NCBI GenBank assembly: GCA_016215325.1 | Contig: JACRJV010000017.1 | Location: 1 to 54,428 of the forward strand | Direction of reading: 5' to 3' | From: Candidatus Uhrbacteria bacterium | Lineage (GTDB): Bacteria > Patescibacteriota > Patescibacteriia > JACRJV01 | DNA length: 54,428 nt | Part shown: in pieces, positions 25,705-35,987 of the stretch | Numbering within the stretch: position 1 is the stretch's first letter | Layout: each line of letters opens with the position of its first letter | Position numbers and translations under genes: made by a program | Notes under the pieces: model-generated | What the model saw: the letters and a program-made list of their open reading frames with translations, nothing else | Told to the model about the DNA's origin: nothing | Database searches by the model: none

Positions 25705-25854
25705 TCTGGCATCCACACGCATCCACGGGCTTTGATCTTGCGGTTACATTCTGCTATCCTACAGGGGATCCTATGGGGATAGATTTCACTACTATTGTTT
25801 GGGATTTTGATAGATAAAGGCACCATTGCCGATGCGCGCATGGTGTTATTTTTT

Positions 25855-27663
25855 ATGACCGAACGACCATCGTTTGCACAAATGCCGCAGGGAGACGGAA
25901 CAGGCCAGGAACATGAGCAGCGCCCCTCTACACAAGCACTCTTAGATGCGTTGAGCCAGTCACCGCATCTTCGAGGCGTTGTTGAGCTTATTCGTGGGTA
26001 TCAGGCGTTCAACTCCGAGAAGAGACGCCGGTTGCTCGATCATAAGGCCCGCGAGATGATCAATAGCCCGATGAAGATCACTCAAGCGATAGATACAATG
26101 GGCATTCTTGGGGATGCCGGTGATACACTCGGCGCGAAAAACATGATCGTGGATTTTGTGCACGCCCTTGAACGGGCTGTAAAAGACATGCAACCATTCC
26201 CGCCCGATCCCGGAGTGCTTGAACAATGGCTCGTGTTGTTTAGCGATCAGTCTAACTATAATGTGATCGGGAGGGTGTTACTGCGGAAGATGATCCAACG
26301 ATGTGGGGATCCTAAATCAACGATTAACTTTCTTTATGAACTCGCCCTGGCGGGGTTTACGAGTAGTGACGCGATCGTTTTTCGTGAGATTAACAACATC
26401 CTCTCGTACCAATCTACGCTATTAACCTCGGACGATCCTCAAGCACGGTACGCGCTCGAGGCAATCTTCCATCGCGATGAGCAGTGCGTTCGCAAAACTC
26501 GCGAGCTATTGTTGGCGCAAGGCGTATTCATGAACAACCAGCAGCAAGCGTTTTATCGAGCCGTCGATGCAGTCGTTGGGGAGCAGCCGATGTATCGTAA
26601 AGCCCTCCAGACAGCCTTTGAGTCCGATGAAGAAGGTGTCAAAGCATTGTTGCAAACGCCGTCCGATATCTTTGAGATGCTCGATGGACGGAAACCTATT
26701 GATCTCAAACTTATCAAGACTTATCCGTGGAGTTTACTCTTTGAGAAGCCGGGGCCCCTTAAACTCTGGTGCGATGAAGTGTTGGCGATGCGCGAAAATG
26801 AACGCACTGGCGGGAAGAAGGTAGCCATTCATTTACCCACAGGGCATTTTGTTGATGAGCCAAAACGGGAATTCATCCAGAAGGCGTTGGAGACAGATCC
26901 GTCGGCCAACCAGCAACCGCTTGAATCCGGGATGTATTGGAATACGCTTTCGTACCTTTCGCCGGAATCTCTCTTTGTTGAACAGCGGCGACGGGAGCTG
27001 CGGTTACGCAACGATACGCTCATAGAACAGCTCCGGAACGATCCTACCTGTTTGTTGAATCCTGATGGAGACAGAGTGGAATTCAGTGATTCACTGCTTA
27101 CGGAACTCGGATATAAGGAAGTGTTGTTCGCTATTGGTGAAGAAAACCCTCAGGATACGGTTGTGACGTTGACCGCCGGCAACTACCAGTATCGCGTGCT
27201 GTTGGATGCTCGTTTTGCATTGCGCGAAGTGAAGACACGCAAGAGTATCGTGTTGCCGTCGCGCGGGGTCTTTATCGAAAACGTCTTGTTAGAACACTTG
27301 CATGCCATTATGTGTTCGGGCAAACGGAAAGAAAAAGAACATACGCGAAACGGGGGAGAGGGCGGTGGAGGTGAGCAGCGCCGGAGCCGTCGGGCGCATC
27401 GGAGACTCCTGCCGTTGGGTGACAACCCGACGCCGCAACAGATCGTGTTTGCCCTGCAGTGCGGTCGAGACGTTGTTCGGTGGAATCGTGAGCGCGAAGA
27501 GGAGGCAAAAAAGTCAGCCTCTGCGCGCGGCGAACAATTCGAACCCGGAAAATTTAGGAAGTATACCTTTGTGTCCGGCTACAAATCCAAGACTCCGGGG
27601 CCGCCGGTGGTCAGTGATGCCCCGCAGGCCGCGGTGGAGTTGCATAAGATTCTAGGCGTGTAG
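25855..27663 (+). CDS. Large hypothetical protein, mainly helical
   Basis: About 602 aa from ATG 25855; no family recognised. Confidence 0.7.
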   Translation: MTERPSFAQMPQGDGTGQEHEQRPSTQALLDALSQSPHLRGVVELIRGYQAFNSEKRRRLLDHKAREMINSPMKITQAIDTMGILGDAGDTLGAKNMIVDFVHALERAVKDMQPFPPDPGVLEQWLVLFSDQSNYNVIGRVLLRKMIQRCGDPKSTINFLYELALAGFTSSDAIVFREINNILSYQSTLLTSDDPQARYALEAIFHRDEQCVRKTRELLLAQGVFMNNQQQAFYRAVDAVVGEQPMYRKALQTAFESDEEGVKALLQTPSDIFEMLDGRKPIDLKLIKTYPWSLLFEKPGPLKLWCDEVLAMRENERTGGKKVAIHLPTGHFVDEPKREFIQKALETDPSANQQPLESGMYWNTLSYLSPESLFVEQRRRELRLRNDTLIEQLRNDPTCLLNPDGDRVEFSDSLLTELGYKEVLFAIGEENPQDTVVTLTAGNYQYRVLLDARFALREVKTRKSIVLPSRGVFIENVLLEHLHAIMCSGKRKEKEHTRNGGEGGGGEQRRSRRAHRRLLPLGDNPTPQQIVFALQCGRDVVRWNREREEEAKKSASARGEQFEPGKFRKYTFVSGYKSKTPGPPVVSDAPQAAVELHKILGV

Positions 27664-27666
27664 GGT

Positions 27667-28650
27667 ATGTCTCAACCTTGGAATCTCAAGCAACAGTTTT
27701 TGGGGAGTGTCAAACAGCACGGCGGGTGGTACAATTGCCACGCGCATTTTGACAAGGCATTTTATATTTCAAAGCCAGAGCTGGACAAGAGCATGCTCGA
27801 CATGGAGGTCAAGTGGAACATGTCTGACGCCAAAAAACGTTCGATGACACAAAAAAAGATCGAGGACAACATCCGTACCGCATTGGACATCATGGTGGCA
27901 CAGGGTGTTGCGGGCACGGTGAGCTTCGTGGATGCGTACGAGGCGGTCGGGCATAAAGCGATTGATGCAGCCAACATCGTAAAAAAGGAATACGCAAAAA
28001 AAATTAAATTTGTCACCATGACACAACCGCTCGGCGGGCTTGTGGATCCGGCCGCGGTAAAACTCTTTGAGGAAATCACGGCCAAGGCCGATGTGATTGG
28101 CGGGCTGCCTTCGAAGGATCGCAAAGAAAAAGGCGGCGTTCAAAAGCATTATGATGTGTTATTCTCGATTGCGAAAAATCAGAACAAGCCGCTGCACATC
28201 CACATTGATCAAGAAAATAACCCCCATGAACGCGATACCGAGGAGTTGATCCGGCAAGTTGAGAAACACAAATACCAAGGGCGCGTCGCAGCAATCCATG
28301 CTATTTCGGTTTCAGCGCAGCCCAAGGCCTACCGCCAGAAAATTTACAAAAAATTAGCGGCCAACGGGATCGCAGTGGTGGTGTGCCCATCGGCCGCATT
28401 GGGCATGCGGCAGTTGGATGCGTACAAGGCACCGGTCCACAATTCCATCGCCAATGTGCCAGAGATGTTAGAAGCGGGCGTGCTCGTCGGACTGGGGGTT
28501 GATAATGTGTACGATTTCTATCAGCCGTTTGTTGACGGCGATATGTGGGTGGAGGTCAGGATGCTCCAAGAAGCCTGCCGGTTTTATGACTTTGACGCGG
28601 TGTTGAAGATTGCCACGGACAATGGGAAGAAGATTTTGGAGATGAAGTAG
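27667..28650 (+). CDS. Amidohydrolase-superfamily protein (cytosine-deaminase-like)
   Basis: YNCHAHFDKAFY, HIHIDQENNPHERDTEEL, VAAIHAIS, GLGVDNVYDFYQPF. Confidence 0.8.
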   Translation: MSQPWNLKQQFLGSVKQHGGWYNCHAHFDKAFYISKPELDKSMLDMEVKWNMSDAKKRSMTQKKIEDNIRTALDIMVAQGVAGTVSFVDAYEAVGHKAIDAANIVKKEYAKKIKFVTMTQPLGGLVDPAAVKLFEEITAKADVIGGLPSKDRKEKGGVQKHYDVLFSIAKNQNKPLHIHIDQENNPHERDTEELIRQVEKHKYQGRVAAIHAISVSAQPKAYRQKIYKKLAANGIAVVVCPSAALGMRQLDAYKAPVHNSIANVPEMLEAGVLVGLGVDNVYDFYQPFVDGDMWVEVRMLQEACRFYDFDAVLKIATDNGKKILEMK

Positions 28651-28653
28651 AGT

Positions 28654-29589
28654 ATGCGAAAATTCGAGCGGGGGATGTTGATGTTAGTTGGGGGCCAAGT
28701 GATTTGGGGAATTGCGCCAGCCTTGATTGGCGGGTTTTTGGGCGGTGTGCCCGCATCGTTGGTGTTGACGATTCGACACTTTATCGGAGGAATTCTTTTT
28801 GTAGGGATCCTCTTGGCATCAGGGCGCGTTTTGGGCACTACTCGCATCCAACGTACAATTGTTTTCCAATTGCTGTTCTGGTCCGTTCTCACCTCTGGAC
28901 TCGCGGAGATCCTATGGATTAGAGCCATTCAGGATGCGGGAGTTATAATTGCGACATTGTTGGTTCGACTAGAAATCCCCTTTGCGGTAGTATTTGCCGC
29001 GTGGTATCTGCGAGAACAGATAACTTTGCCGATCGCCCTTGCCGCTGTATTGAGCATGAGTGGTGTTGTGCTGTTGACCATCAGTCGGCCGGACGATGCA
29101 AGCCATCCATACCTATTTCGCGGGGCGTTGGAAGGATTCGCGGGAGCACTGCTGTGGACTTGGGCTGGAGTATATGCCAAAAAAATGCTGACAGATGGCA
29201 GTTCTCCGGTGTTATTATCGGCGCTGCGAACATGGATCGGTGGCTTATTTAATGCCATTGTTGTTTTGTTGACAATCAGCGCGATCCCCCAGGCCGTGAT
29301 GGCGCTCTCCCGCAACCAATGGCTTGTCATCCTCTACCTTGCGGTGTTTTCCTCTGTTATTGGAATGCTGTTTTACTATCGAGGAATGGAGTATACTTCT
29401 GCTAGCGTTGCTGGGGTACTCTTGGGTGTTTCGTTGCTGATTGCCACCCTTGGGGGGCTCGTTATTGGGGAACGGTTACTGCCGCTGCAATGGCTGGGTG
29501 CCGCGATGATCCTCACAGCGATAGTGCTCACGAGTAATGTCCATGGATCGTTGAAACGATTATTAAAATTAACTCAGGTTACTTCTTAA
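28654..29589 (+). CDS. EamA/DMT-family transporter
   Basis: 311 aa, ~10 TM; EILWIRAIQDAGVIIATLLVRLEIPF...FAAWYLREQ. Confidence 0.85.
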   Translation: MRKFERGMLMLVGGQVIWGIAPALIGGFLGGVPASLVLTIRHFIGGILFVGILLASGRVLGTTRIQRTIVFQLLFWSVLTSGLAEILWIRAIQDAGVIIATLLVRLEIPFAVVFAAWYLREQITLPIALAAVLSMSGVVLLTISRPDDASHPYLFRGALEGFAGALLWTWAGVYAKKMLTDGSSPVLLSALRTWIGGLFNAIVVLLTISAIPQAVMALSRNQWLVILYLAVFSSVIGMLFYYRGMEYTSASVAGVLLGVSLLIATLGGLVIGERLLPLQWLGAAMILTAIVLTSNVHGSLKRLLKLTQVTS

Positions 29590-29614
29590 TTTACTTAATT
29601 TACTTTTTACCAGT

Positions 29615-30316
29615 ATGTCTAATAAAATGATTCTGGTGGTCGTCGGAGTGATCATCGTGTTGGTGTTGGTCGCCGTCGTGCTGATGCGGCCCAATGCCAC
29701 AGCAACCACGGGGCAGCAATCGCAAAACGAGGTTGCCCTAGAGCAGACAACACAGGCAACGCCGGAAGCTCAGAGCGCGAGTGAGCCCGCGGCATCCCAA
29801 CCCGCTACCACTACTGCCACTAACCGTAAGAACGATATGCACCGCATTACTCTCGAGACCTCTAAAGGCACGATTCAATTCGAAACCTACGATGCCGATG
29901 CCCCCAAAGCCAGCGATAATTTTGTGACCCTTGCCCAAAAAGGATTTTATAACAACCTCATCTTCCACCGCGTGATCAAAGGTTTCATGATCCAAGGTGG
30001 CGACCCCAGCGGCAACGGCACGGGGGGGCCAGGGTACCAGTTTGAGGATGAGCTCAACCCCGCCACGGAGTCCTATAAGAACGGCTACAAAAAAGGGATT
30101 GTGGCTATGGCTAACGCTGGACCCAATACCAACGGCAGCCAATTTTTTATCATGCTTGAGGATTACCCGCTGCCGAATAACTACACGATCTTTGGCCATG
30201 TGGTGAAGGGGCAAGAAGTGGTCGATGCCATTGGGTTGGTGAAGACCGATGCGGGAGATAAGCCGGTGGAAGCGGTTGTGATCAAGAAAGCAACCGTTGA
30301 AACTCTCACAAAATAA
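29615..30316 (+). CDS. Membrane-anchored cyclophilin-type peptidyl-prolyl isomerase
   Basis: FHRVIKGFMIQGGDPSGNGTGGPGYQFEDE, MANAGPNTNGSQFFI. Confidence 0.94.
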   Translation: MSNKMILVVVGVIIVLVLVAVVLMRPNATATTGQQSQNEVALEQTTQATPEAQSASEPAASQPATTTATNRKNDMHRITLETSKGTIQFETYDADAPKASDNFVTLAQKGFYNNLIFHRVIKGFMIQGGDPSGNGTGGPGYQFEDELNPATESYKNGYKKGIVAMANAGPNTNGSQFFIMLEDYPLPNNYTIFGHVVKGQEVVDAIGLVKTDAGDKPVEAVVIKKATVETLTK

Positions 30317-30405
30317 TTTTCAATTCTTAATTTTCAATTTTCATTCATTTTTCAATGATTTATTGAGTATTCATTGTAAATTTTAACTTGAAAATTGGAA
30401 ATTCG
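30317..30405. repeat. TTTTCAATTCTTAATTTTCAA inverted word-repeat spacer
   Basis: Left TTTTCAATTTTCA..., right ACTTGAAAATTGGAAATT. Confidence 0.7.
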
Positions 30406-30409
30406 TCTT

Positions 30410-31696
30410 GTGCCCAAACTCTGGCAATCGACCTCGACGCCATTGCACCCCCTTGTGGAGAAGTACACCGTTGGCAATGATTATATCCTGGACATGCGAC
30501 TGCTGCCGTTTGACATCGAAGCGAGCAAAGCCCATGCGCAGGCGCTGCTTAAGGCCCATATTATCACCGCCCAAGAATTGACAAAACTCAATACGGGACT
30601 TGACGAAATTTTCGCATTGCACGCCAAAGGAGAATTTGTGATCCAACAGTCGGATGAGGATTGCCACACCGCGATTGAAAATTACCTGACTAAGAAACTT
30701 GGTGATTTAGGGAAAAAAATCCACACGGGCCGCAGCCGCAACGATCAGGTGTTGGTGGCCACACGCCTCTATACGCGCAAGAAGCTCAAGCAAATTAGCG
30801 TCGAGCTCGTCAAACTCCAGCGGGTGTTTTTGGCTATGGCAAAACAATACGAGTTTTTACCGTTGCCGGGCTACACGCATACGCGCCGGGCGATGCCCTC
30901 CAGCATTGGGCATTGGGCTGCTTCGTATCTGGAGGAACTCATTAACCACCACATGCTGTTGGAGACTGCGTATAAGCTCAACGATCAAAATCCCCTGGGA
31001 GCTGCGGCAGGATTCGGTGTGAACCTCCCATTGGATCGCGAGCTCACAACCCGGTTGCTTAAATTCAAGCGGGTCCAAATAAATTCACTGTACTGCGTGA
31101 ATACTCGCGGAACCACCGAAAGCTATATTCTATCCGTATGCACTCAGATGGTGATGACGCTCTGCCGGTTGGCCACCGAGATGATTTGGTTTACCACCCC
31201 GGAGTTTAATTTTTTCGACCTGCCGTACGAGTTTACGACCGGCTCCTCGGTCATGCCGCAAAAACGCAACCCCGATGTGTTTGAAATTGTCCGCTCTAAC
31301 GCGAGCATCATCATTGGCCTGCAAACGCAGGTGAAAGATATTTCAAAAAATCTTATTTCCGGTTACAACCGCGATACGCAACTTACCAAAGAACCCCTGA
31401 TCAAAGGGCTGGGTATTACGCGCCGGAGTCTTGAGGTGGTGAGTTTAGTGATGGGCAAGATGAAACCCAAAAAAGAAGTGCTTATGCATTCGCTCTCGCC
31501 AGAATTCTTTGCCGTGCATGAAGCGAATCGGTTGGTCAAGAAAGGGATGCCCTTCCGCGATGCGTATCGGCATGTTAAAGAACATTTGGACGAGATCAAG
31601 GTACCGGATCCGGTCAAGGCGATTAAGGAAATAACTTCGCTCGGAGGACCTGGGAATTTGCAGCTCAAGAGGTACAAGATTAGCAGACCCCTCTAA
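30410..31696 (+). CDS. argH: Argininosuccinate lyase
   Basis: GRSRNDQVLVATRLY, YTHTRRAMPSSIGHW, TGSSVMPQKRNPDVFE; GTG start. Confidence 0.95.
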   Translation: MPKLWQSTSTPLHPLVEKYTVGNDYILDMRLLPFDIEASKAHAQALLKAHIITAQELTKLNTGLDEIFALHAKGEFVIQQSDEDCHTAIENYLTKKLGDLGKKIHTGRSRNDQVLVATRLYTRKKLKQISVELVKLQRVFLAMAKQYEFLPLPGYTHTRRAMPSSIGHWAASYLEELINHHMLLETAYKLNDQNPLGAAAGFGVNLPLDRELTTRLLKFKRVQINSLYCVNTRGTTESYILSVCTQMVMTLCRLATEMIWFTTPEFNFFDLPYEFTTGSSVMPQKRNPDVFEIVRSNASIIIGLQTQVKDISKNLISGYNRDTQLTKEPLIKGLGITRRSLEVVSLVMGKMKPKKEVLMHSLSPEFFAVHEANRLVKKGMPFRDAYRHVKEHLDEIKVPDPVKAIKEITSLGGPGNLQLKRYKISRPL

Positions 31697-31703
31697 AATG
31701 GTG

Positions 31704-31852
31704 CACGCCGCCAGATGTTCACCGGTTCCTGGCTGCGGAACTCGCCTGCATCGGGCACCATCCCGACCAGTACCAGCCACAATCGTCCGAAGCTGGTCGG
31801 GATTGGCTCACACAGTCCTCGCTGGCGGAACCCGTGAATATCTGGCGCCGTG
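31704..31852. repeat. ~149-bp structured inverted element, copy 2
   Basis: Outer arms CACGCCGCCAGATGTTCACCGGTTCC / GGAACCCGTGAATATCTGGCGCCGTG; inner ATCCCGACCAG/CTGGTCGGGAT; core motifs shared with 3112-3262. Confidence 0.85.
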
Positions 31853-31860
31853 GCCTTATA

Positions 31861-31893
31861 AAAACATCTCCGATAAAATCGGAGATGTTTTTA
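31861..31893. terminator. Bidirectional-looking intrinsic terminator
   Basis: AAAACATCTCCGATaaaATCGGAGATGTTTTTAT. Confidence 0.85.
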
Positions 31894-31910
31894 TAGAATA
31901 TTTCTACTCT

Positions 31911-32297
31911 CTAATACATCACCATCGTGCCGCCGCCGCTCAAAAAGATCGCAAGGTTGGCGGCTAACAGCACCATATCGAATTCCCATCCGGTTTTGTC
32001 CATTGCGGTGAACGGCATATGCCACTTCATGGTTTTGTGATACCACGCTGCCACCATGACAATGGCTAACAAGAGCGCCGCGAGCTGGGTGTACACGCCG
32101 AGGATGAGCGCAAGGCCGGAAACAAATTCCACTACCCCGAGCGCTTTGATGGCATTGGCTGACCACCCCATGCTGCTGGCCATCGCTTTTGCATTGTTAA
32201 TTTTAGGCCAACCATGTATTACGAACACAACGCCGACCGCGAGCCGCAGGAGAAAGAGGCCCCAGTCGGCATACAGGAGAGATGAGAAGAGAGGCAT
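31911..32297 (-). CDS. DoxX family membrane protein
   Basis: LLRLAVGVVFVIHGWPKI, GVVEFVSGLALILGVYTQLAALLLA; ATG at 32297 after the repeat. Confidence 0.88.
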   Translation of the reverse strand: MPLFSSLLYADWGLFLLRLAVGVVFVIHGWPKINNAKAMASSMGWSANAIKALGVVEFVSGLALILGVYTQLAALLLAIVMVAAWYHKTMKWHMPFTAMDKTGWEFDMVLLAANLAIFLSGGGTMVMY

Positions 32298-32307
32298 ACC
32301 TCTTATT

Positions 32308-32377
32308 GTCATCCTCGGGCTTGACCCGAGGATCCACGGATGGATGACCATGGATCCCCGATTAGGTCGGGGATGAC
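32308..32377. repeat. Paired palindromic repeat GTCATCCTCGGGCTTGACCCGAGGATCCA / TGGATCCCCGATTAGGTCGGGGATGAC
   Basis: Two imperfect hairpins, together forming an inverted pair. Confidence 0.8.
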
Positions 32378-32405
32378 GGAATAGTATAGTAATGAGGAAT
32401 ATTCA

Positions 32406-32981
32406 CTAGCGAGGAGACCGTTTCCCCAACTCGACCATTAACGAATGGACGAGTTGCTCTGGGTTGCTATTAAAGACGACGACAGAGGACGTCTCCTTAC
32501 GGATCCGTTGAAATAGCCCCGGCAATTCATCCGCAATGCCGCCGGTTTCGGTGAGTACCCCCACCACCTTGCCCATATCAACCAGATTGGTGAATTCGTT
32601 GAGTGTGCCCCACCGGCCGGCAACAATGATACCCGCATCACAGTGTGCGGTGGAAATCACATTGCGATATTTGCGACAGACTTGGTCGTTGTGCGCAAAC
32701 GGGAAGTTAGGCGGCACATAGACCATGTTTTTATAAATCGTAATGTCGTCATGCGGCACCCATTGCCGTTGGTCGTGTTCGTTTTGTTTGGGCGAAAACC
32801 CCCAGACTTCGACCCCTTGCTGCGCCGCTTCGTAAGCGATGGCGTACGGCAAACCGGAGCAGGATCCGGTGATGAGGATTGCCTGTGTGGGGACTAACGC
32901 CGTAGCGAGCCGTTTTGCGCGATCAACAACTTCGTCGGACTCAACGACGGCGGATCCAAAGATGCCGATTTTGTAGGGCAT
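32406..32981 (-). CDS. SLOG/LOG-superfamily Rossmann protein
   Basis: MPYKIGIFGSAVVESDE, ILITGSCSGLPYAIAYEAAQQGVEVWGFSP, GIIVAGRWGTLNEF. Confidence 0.75.
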   Translation of the reverse strand: MPYKIGIFGSAVVESDEVVDRAKRLATALVPTQAILITGSCSGLPYAIAYEAAQQGVEVWGFSPKQNEHDQRQWVPHDDITIYKNMVYVPPNFPFAHNDQVCRKYRNVISTAHCDAGIIVAGRWGTLNEFTNLVDMGKVVGVLTETGGIADELPGLFQRIRKETSSVVVFNSNPEQLVHSLMVELGKRSPR

Positions 32982-33333
32982 ACACGAGATTGGGATATGA
33001 GGATACTCCAGATATGAAGATATAGGGAACTCCCCCGTATTGGTAGTATAGCGCTCCCACCGTGTTCTTTGCAAAAAATGTACTCAGTTTGTATTGCTCC
33101 ACCTTCCGTAATGGAATTCTGGAAAGTCCAAGGGCGGTGTGGTACTATTGGTTTACATTTATGATCCACTATAGACCGCTTGCAAAATAACTTTCCCGTC
33201 AAAATATGCTTTTTTGGCAAAAACCAATTAAAAATTTTTCCGCTTAGCTAGGGCTAAACATCAAAATTTTTCCTTTAGTTTTTCTCAAAAAAATCATTAT
33301 TTTGTCCAGAAAATTTATTTTGCAAGAGGTCTT

Positions 33334-34668
33334 ATGTTTGTGAAACAGGAACGAATGAGCAAAAAGAATGTAGTCAACATCCTCGATCGTCGCCCGGAAG
33401 GCGAGGAAGGGGACTTGTACCCATTGGTTAAGATGGCCATGAAAAAACAGGCGATGATTAAAAAAATCGCAGCCGTCCATCCGACACCATTTTATTTGTT
33501 TGATAGAGAGCTCCTTGCTCAACAAATTCAAGAATTTACGCAGAGTTTTTCGTCAGAAATTCCAGGAATAAAGTTTTTCTACGCCGTCAAAACCAACGAC
33601 CACCCATTCGTATTAAAGTCGATGGTGGCTAAAGGATTAGGCTTAGATGTTTCCAGCGCCCGCGAACTCCAACTCGGTGTGAGAGCAGGTGCGCAGGAGA
33701 TGTTGTTTAGTGGTCCTGGGAAAACCGGACAAGAACTCAATGTTTTTTTGAGGCACCAAAAGAGCACCACGCTTATCATTGATAGCGCGGATGAACTTGA
33801 CCGGATTGGCCGGATCACGAAAGGCGCACGTCCGCCGCTGGGTGTCGGTGTACGATTTTTTTCAAGCCATCATGGTTCCTGGTCCAAATTTGGAATACCG
33901 CTCACCGATCTTGGGACGTTTTGGCGTCGCCTACAGCAGTATCCCACACTTCGTTTAGCGGGGCTCCATTTCCACTGCAGTTTGAATCGCACGCCGGATC
34001 GACATGTGGCCATTATTAAAGAGTTAGGTTCATACCTCAAAGGGCATGCTTCGATTGCAATGCGAAAGGACATTCGATTTATTGATTTTGGCGGTGGGTT
34101 TTACCCTGATCGCGTAGAGGGATTTTATCCGTGGGCTGAGCGATATCCTTGGATGTTTTCCGGAGGGTACCTGATGAAACGTGCTAATGAGCATTTCGAT
34201 CAACGCACTTCGTTCGCCCAACGATATTATATCACTCGAGCAGATTCGCCGGCCGTCTTTGCTCGCGCTATCGCCAGAGTTATCGATACATCTTTACGTC
34301 CTCTTGTCGATGCCCAATATTACTGTGAGCCGGGTCGGATCGTATCTCACGCAGCAATGCACATAATTTTACGCGTGGTCGATCGAAAATCCGGGATGAT
34401 CATAACGGATGGGGGGAATAACATGGTCGGCTGGGAGGCGGGTAATCAATTTTATTATCCCATTGTCAACATTACGCACCCCTCAAAAAAAGAAAAACCC
34501 ATCATTGTGTATGGGTCCCTGTGCAACCCCAAAGATCTCTGGGGATATTATGCCTATGGCGCCAAGTTTGACCAGGAAGATGTACTGGTTATCCCAATGC
34601 AAGGCGCGTATCGGTTCACCCTCGCACAAGAATTTATTCGGGCAATTCCGCCGGTGTACTCCCTTTAA
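33334..34668 (+). CDS. PLP-dependent fold-III decarboxylase (Orn/Lys/DAP decarboxylase family-like)
   Basis: TPFYLFDRELLAQQI, FFYAVKTNDHPFVLKSMVAKGLGLDVSSARELQL, FIDFGGGFYP, CEPGR, GSLCNPKD. Confidence 0.82.
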   Translation: MFVKQERMSKKNVVNILDRRPEGEEGDLYPLVKMAMKKQAMIKKIAAVHPTPFYLFDRELLAQQIQEFTQSFSSEIPGIKFFYAVKTNDHPFVLKSMVAKGLGLDVSSARELQLGVRAGAQEMLFSGPGKTGQELNVFLRHQKSTTLIIDSADELDRIGRITKGARPPLGVGVRFFSSHHGSWSKFGIPLTDLGTFWRRLQQYPTLRLAGLHFHCSLNRTPDRHVAIIKELGSYLKGHASIAMRKDIRFIDFGGGFYPDRVEGFYPWAERYPWMFSGGYLMKRANEHFDQRTSFAQRYYITRADSPAVFARAIARVIDTSLRPLVDAQYYCEPGRIVSHAAMHIILRVVDRKSGMIITDGGNNMVGWEAGNQFYYPIVNITHPSKKEKPIIVYGSLCNPKDLWGYYAYGAKFDQEDVLVIPMQGAYRFTLAQEFIRAIPPVYSL

Positions 34669-35987
34669 AGAAGAGCCCGGCCTTTGGTTATCTTCACCAG
34701 GACGCGCGATTGAACGTCGTCATTGAGGAGATGCTCGGCATTATCCTGTGCCGATTGTTGGTCACGGAAGAGGAGTCCCGCATTAAATTGATAGGTGGTT
34801 CCGCTGCGCGTCAATGATTGCATGTGGAGGATCTGTTCTGAAGATTTTTCTTTTGCGTGGATCAATACGTGGTCGATAAAATTGCGACGGGTGCCCGTGA
34901 ACGTCCCCTTGAAACCGGCTAACGGTGTTTGGACCGTGCCATTATACGCCTCCATGAGATACGCGGTGATTGCGGTCATTCGGAAGTTCGGGTCGATGCA
35001 GTACCATCGGCCATCCGGTCGTACCAGAATATCGACACCACCGACACCATACCATCCGCGTTTGCGAACATCCGGGAGAATTGTTGTGAGGAAAACTTGA
35101 GTCACTTCTTTGAGCGTCTCGGAGTAATCGTCGGGGTAGATGACGCCCCCGAGAAACTCACCTTGCTCACTGACGATCTGTTGGTTCCAACCGATGATCT
35201 CAATTGGCTTGGTATGATCATGAGGGATGGCGAATTGCAATCCGTAGTTAAATTGGGCACCAATGAATTCTTCTACGAAGATATCGCCGAGTGAATCTTT
35301 AAATTCTTCAGCTGCCTCTTTCAGTTGCTCGCGGTTAAAGCAGATGCGCACCCCGTCGCCGGCACTGGATGATGAAATCTTAATGACGCATGGCCATTGG
35401 TTAATTTGATCAGTATGTGCGAAGAATTCCGCCCCATTGGAATACGCGCGCGGGCGTTTTGGGAGGTGTTCTTCGGGGATATATTCTGGCATGTTTTTTT
35501 TATCATTGAGCCATGCCGTGATCCAAGGGTCAATTAAATAGAGGTGCCGAAGCGAAGCGTCGAGATACGGCTGGGCCATAACGAGCGTGCCCGGTGTTAC
35601 GCGGGTCCACAGCTCTTGTTTAATTCGGACGTTCCGTTCATGGCAGTTGAGAGTGGAGTTGATGTCCGGTGGAAAGGTATTGACTCGATTGCTCGGCGCG
35701 AGTTCAAGGCCACAATGGTTTTGGAGAAGATCCCGAATATCAGGGTCCCCGGACGCAGAAAATGTGAGAACGGAAACATGATCGCCTGCGCAGGTGACCG
35801 GCCTTGCAGCGACTAATTCTTCGATCCAAGAAGGGACCCTGTTGAGAAAATTTGAGTCCTCTCCGCACGGGAACCCATAGAAGTAGGTTGTTCCTGCTGG
35901 GAAATAGTCAGAGAGGGAAATAATCTTTCGATTCGGGAATGCGAAATCCAGCATCGTTAAAGTTGAGGGGGTATGTCTCATGGACAT
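34665..35987 (-). CDS. ATP-grasp domain protein (carboxylate-amine/thiol ligase-like)
   Basis: WPCVIKISSSSAGDGVRICF, IFVEEFIGAQFNYGLQF, GGVDILVRPDGRWYCIDPNFRMT. Confidence 0.75.
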   Translation of the reverse strand: MSMRHTPSTLTMLDFAFPNRKIISLSDYFPAGTTYFYGFPCGEDSNFLNRVPSWIEELVAARPVTCAGDHVSVLTFSASGDPDIRDLLQNHCGLELAPSNRVNTFPPDINSTLNCHERNVRIKQELWTRVTPGTLVMAQPYLDASLRHLYLIDPWITAWLNDKKNMPEYIPEEHLPKRPRAYSNGAEFFAHTDQINQWPCVIKISSSSAGDGVRICFNREQLKEAAEEFKDSLGDIFVEEFIGAQFNYGLQFAIPHDHTKPIEIIGWNQQIVSEQGEFLGGVIYPDDYSETLKEVTQVFLTTILPDVRKRGWYGVGGVDILVRPDGRWYCIDPNFRMTAITAYLMEAYNGTVQTPLAGFKGTFTGTRRNFIDHVLIHAKEKSSEQILHMQSLTRSGTTYQFNAGLLFRDQQSAQDNAEHLLNDDVQSRVLVKITKGRALL

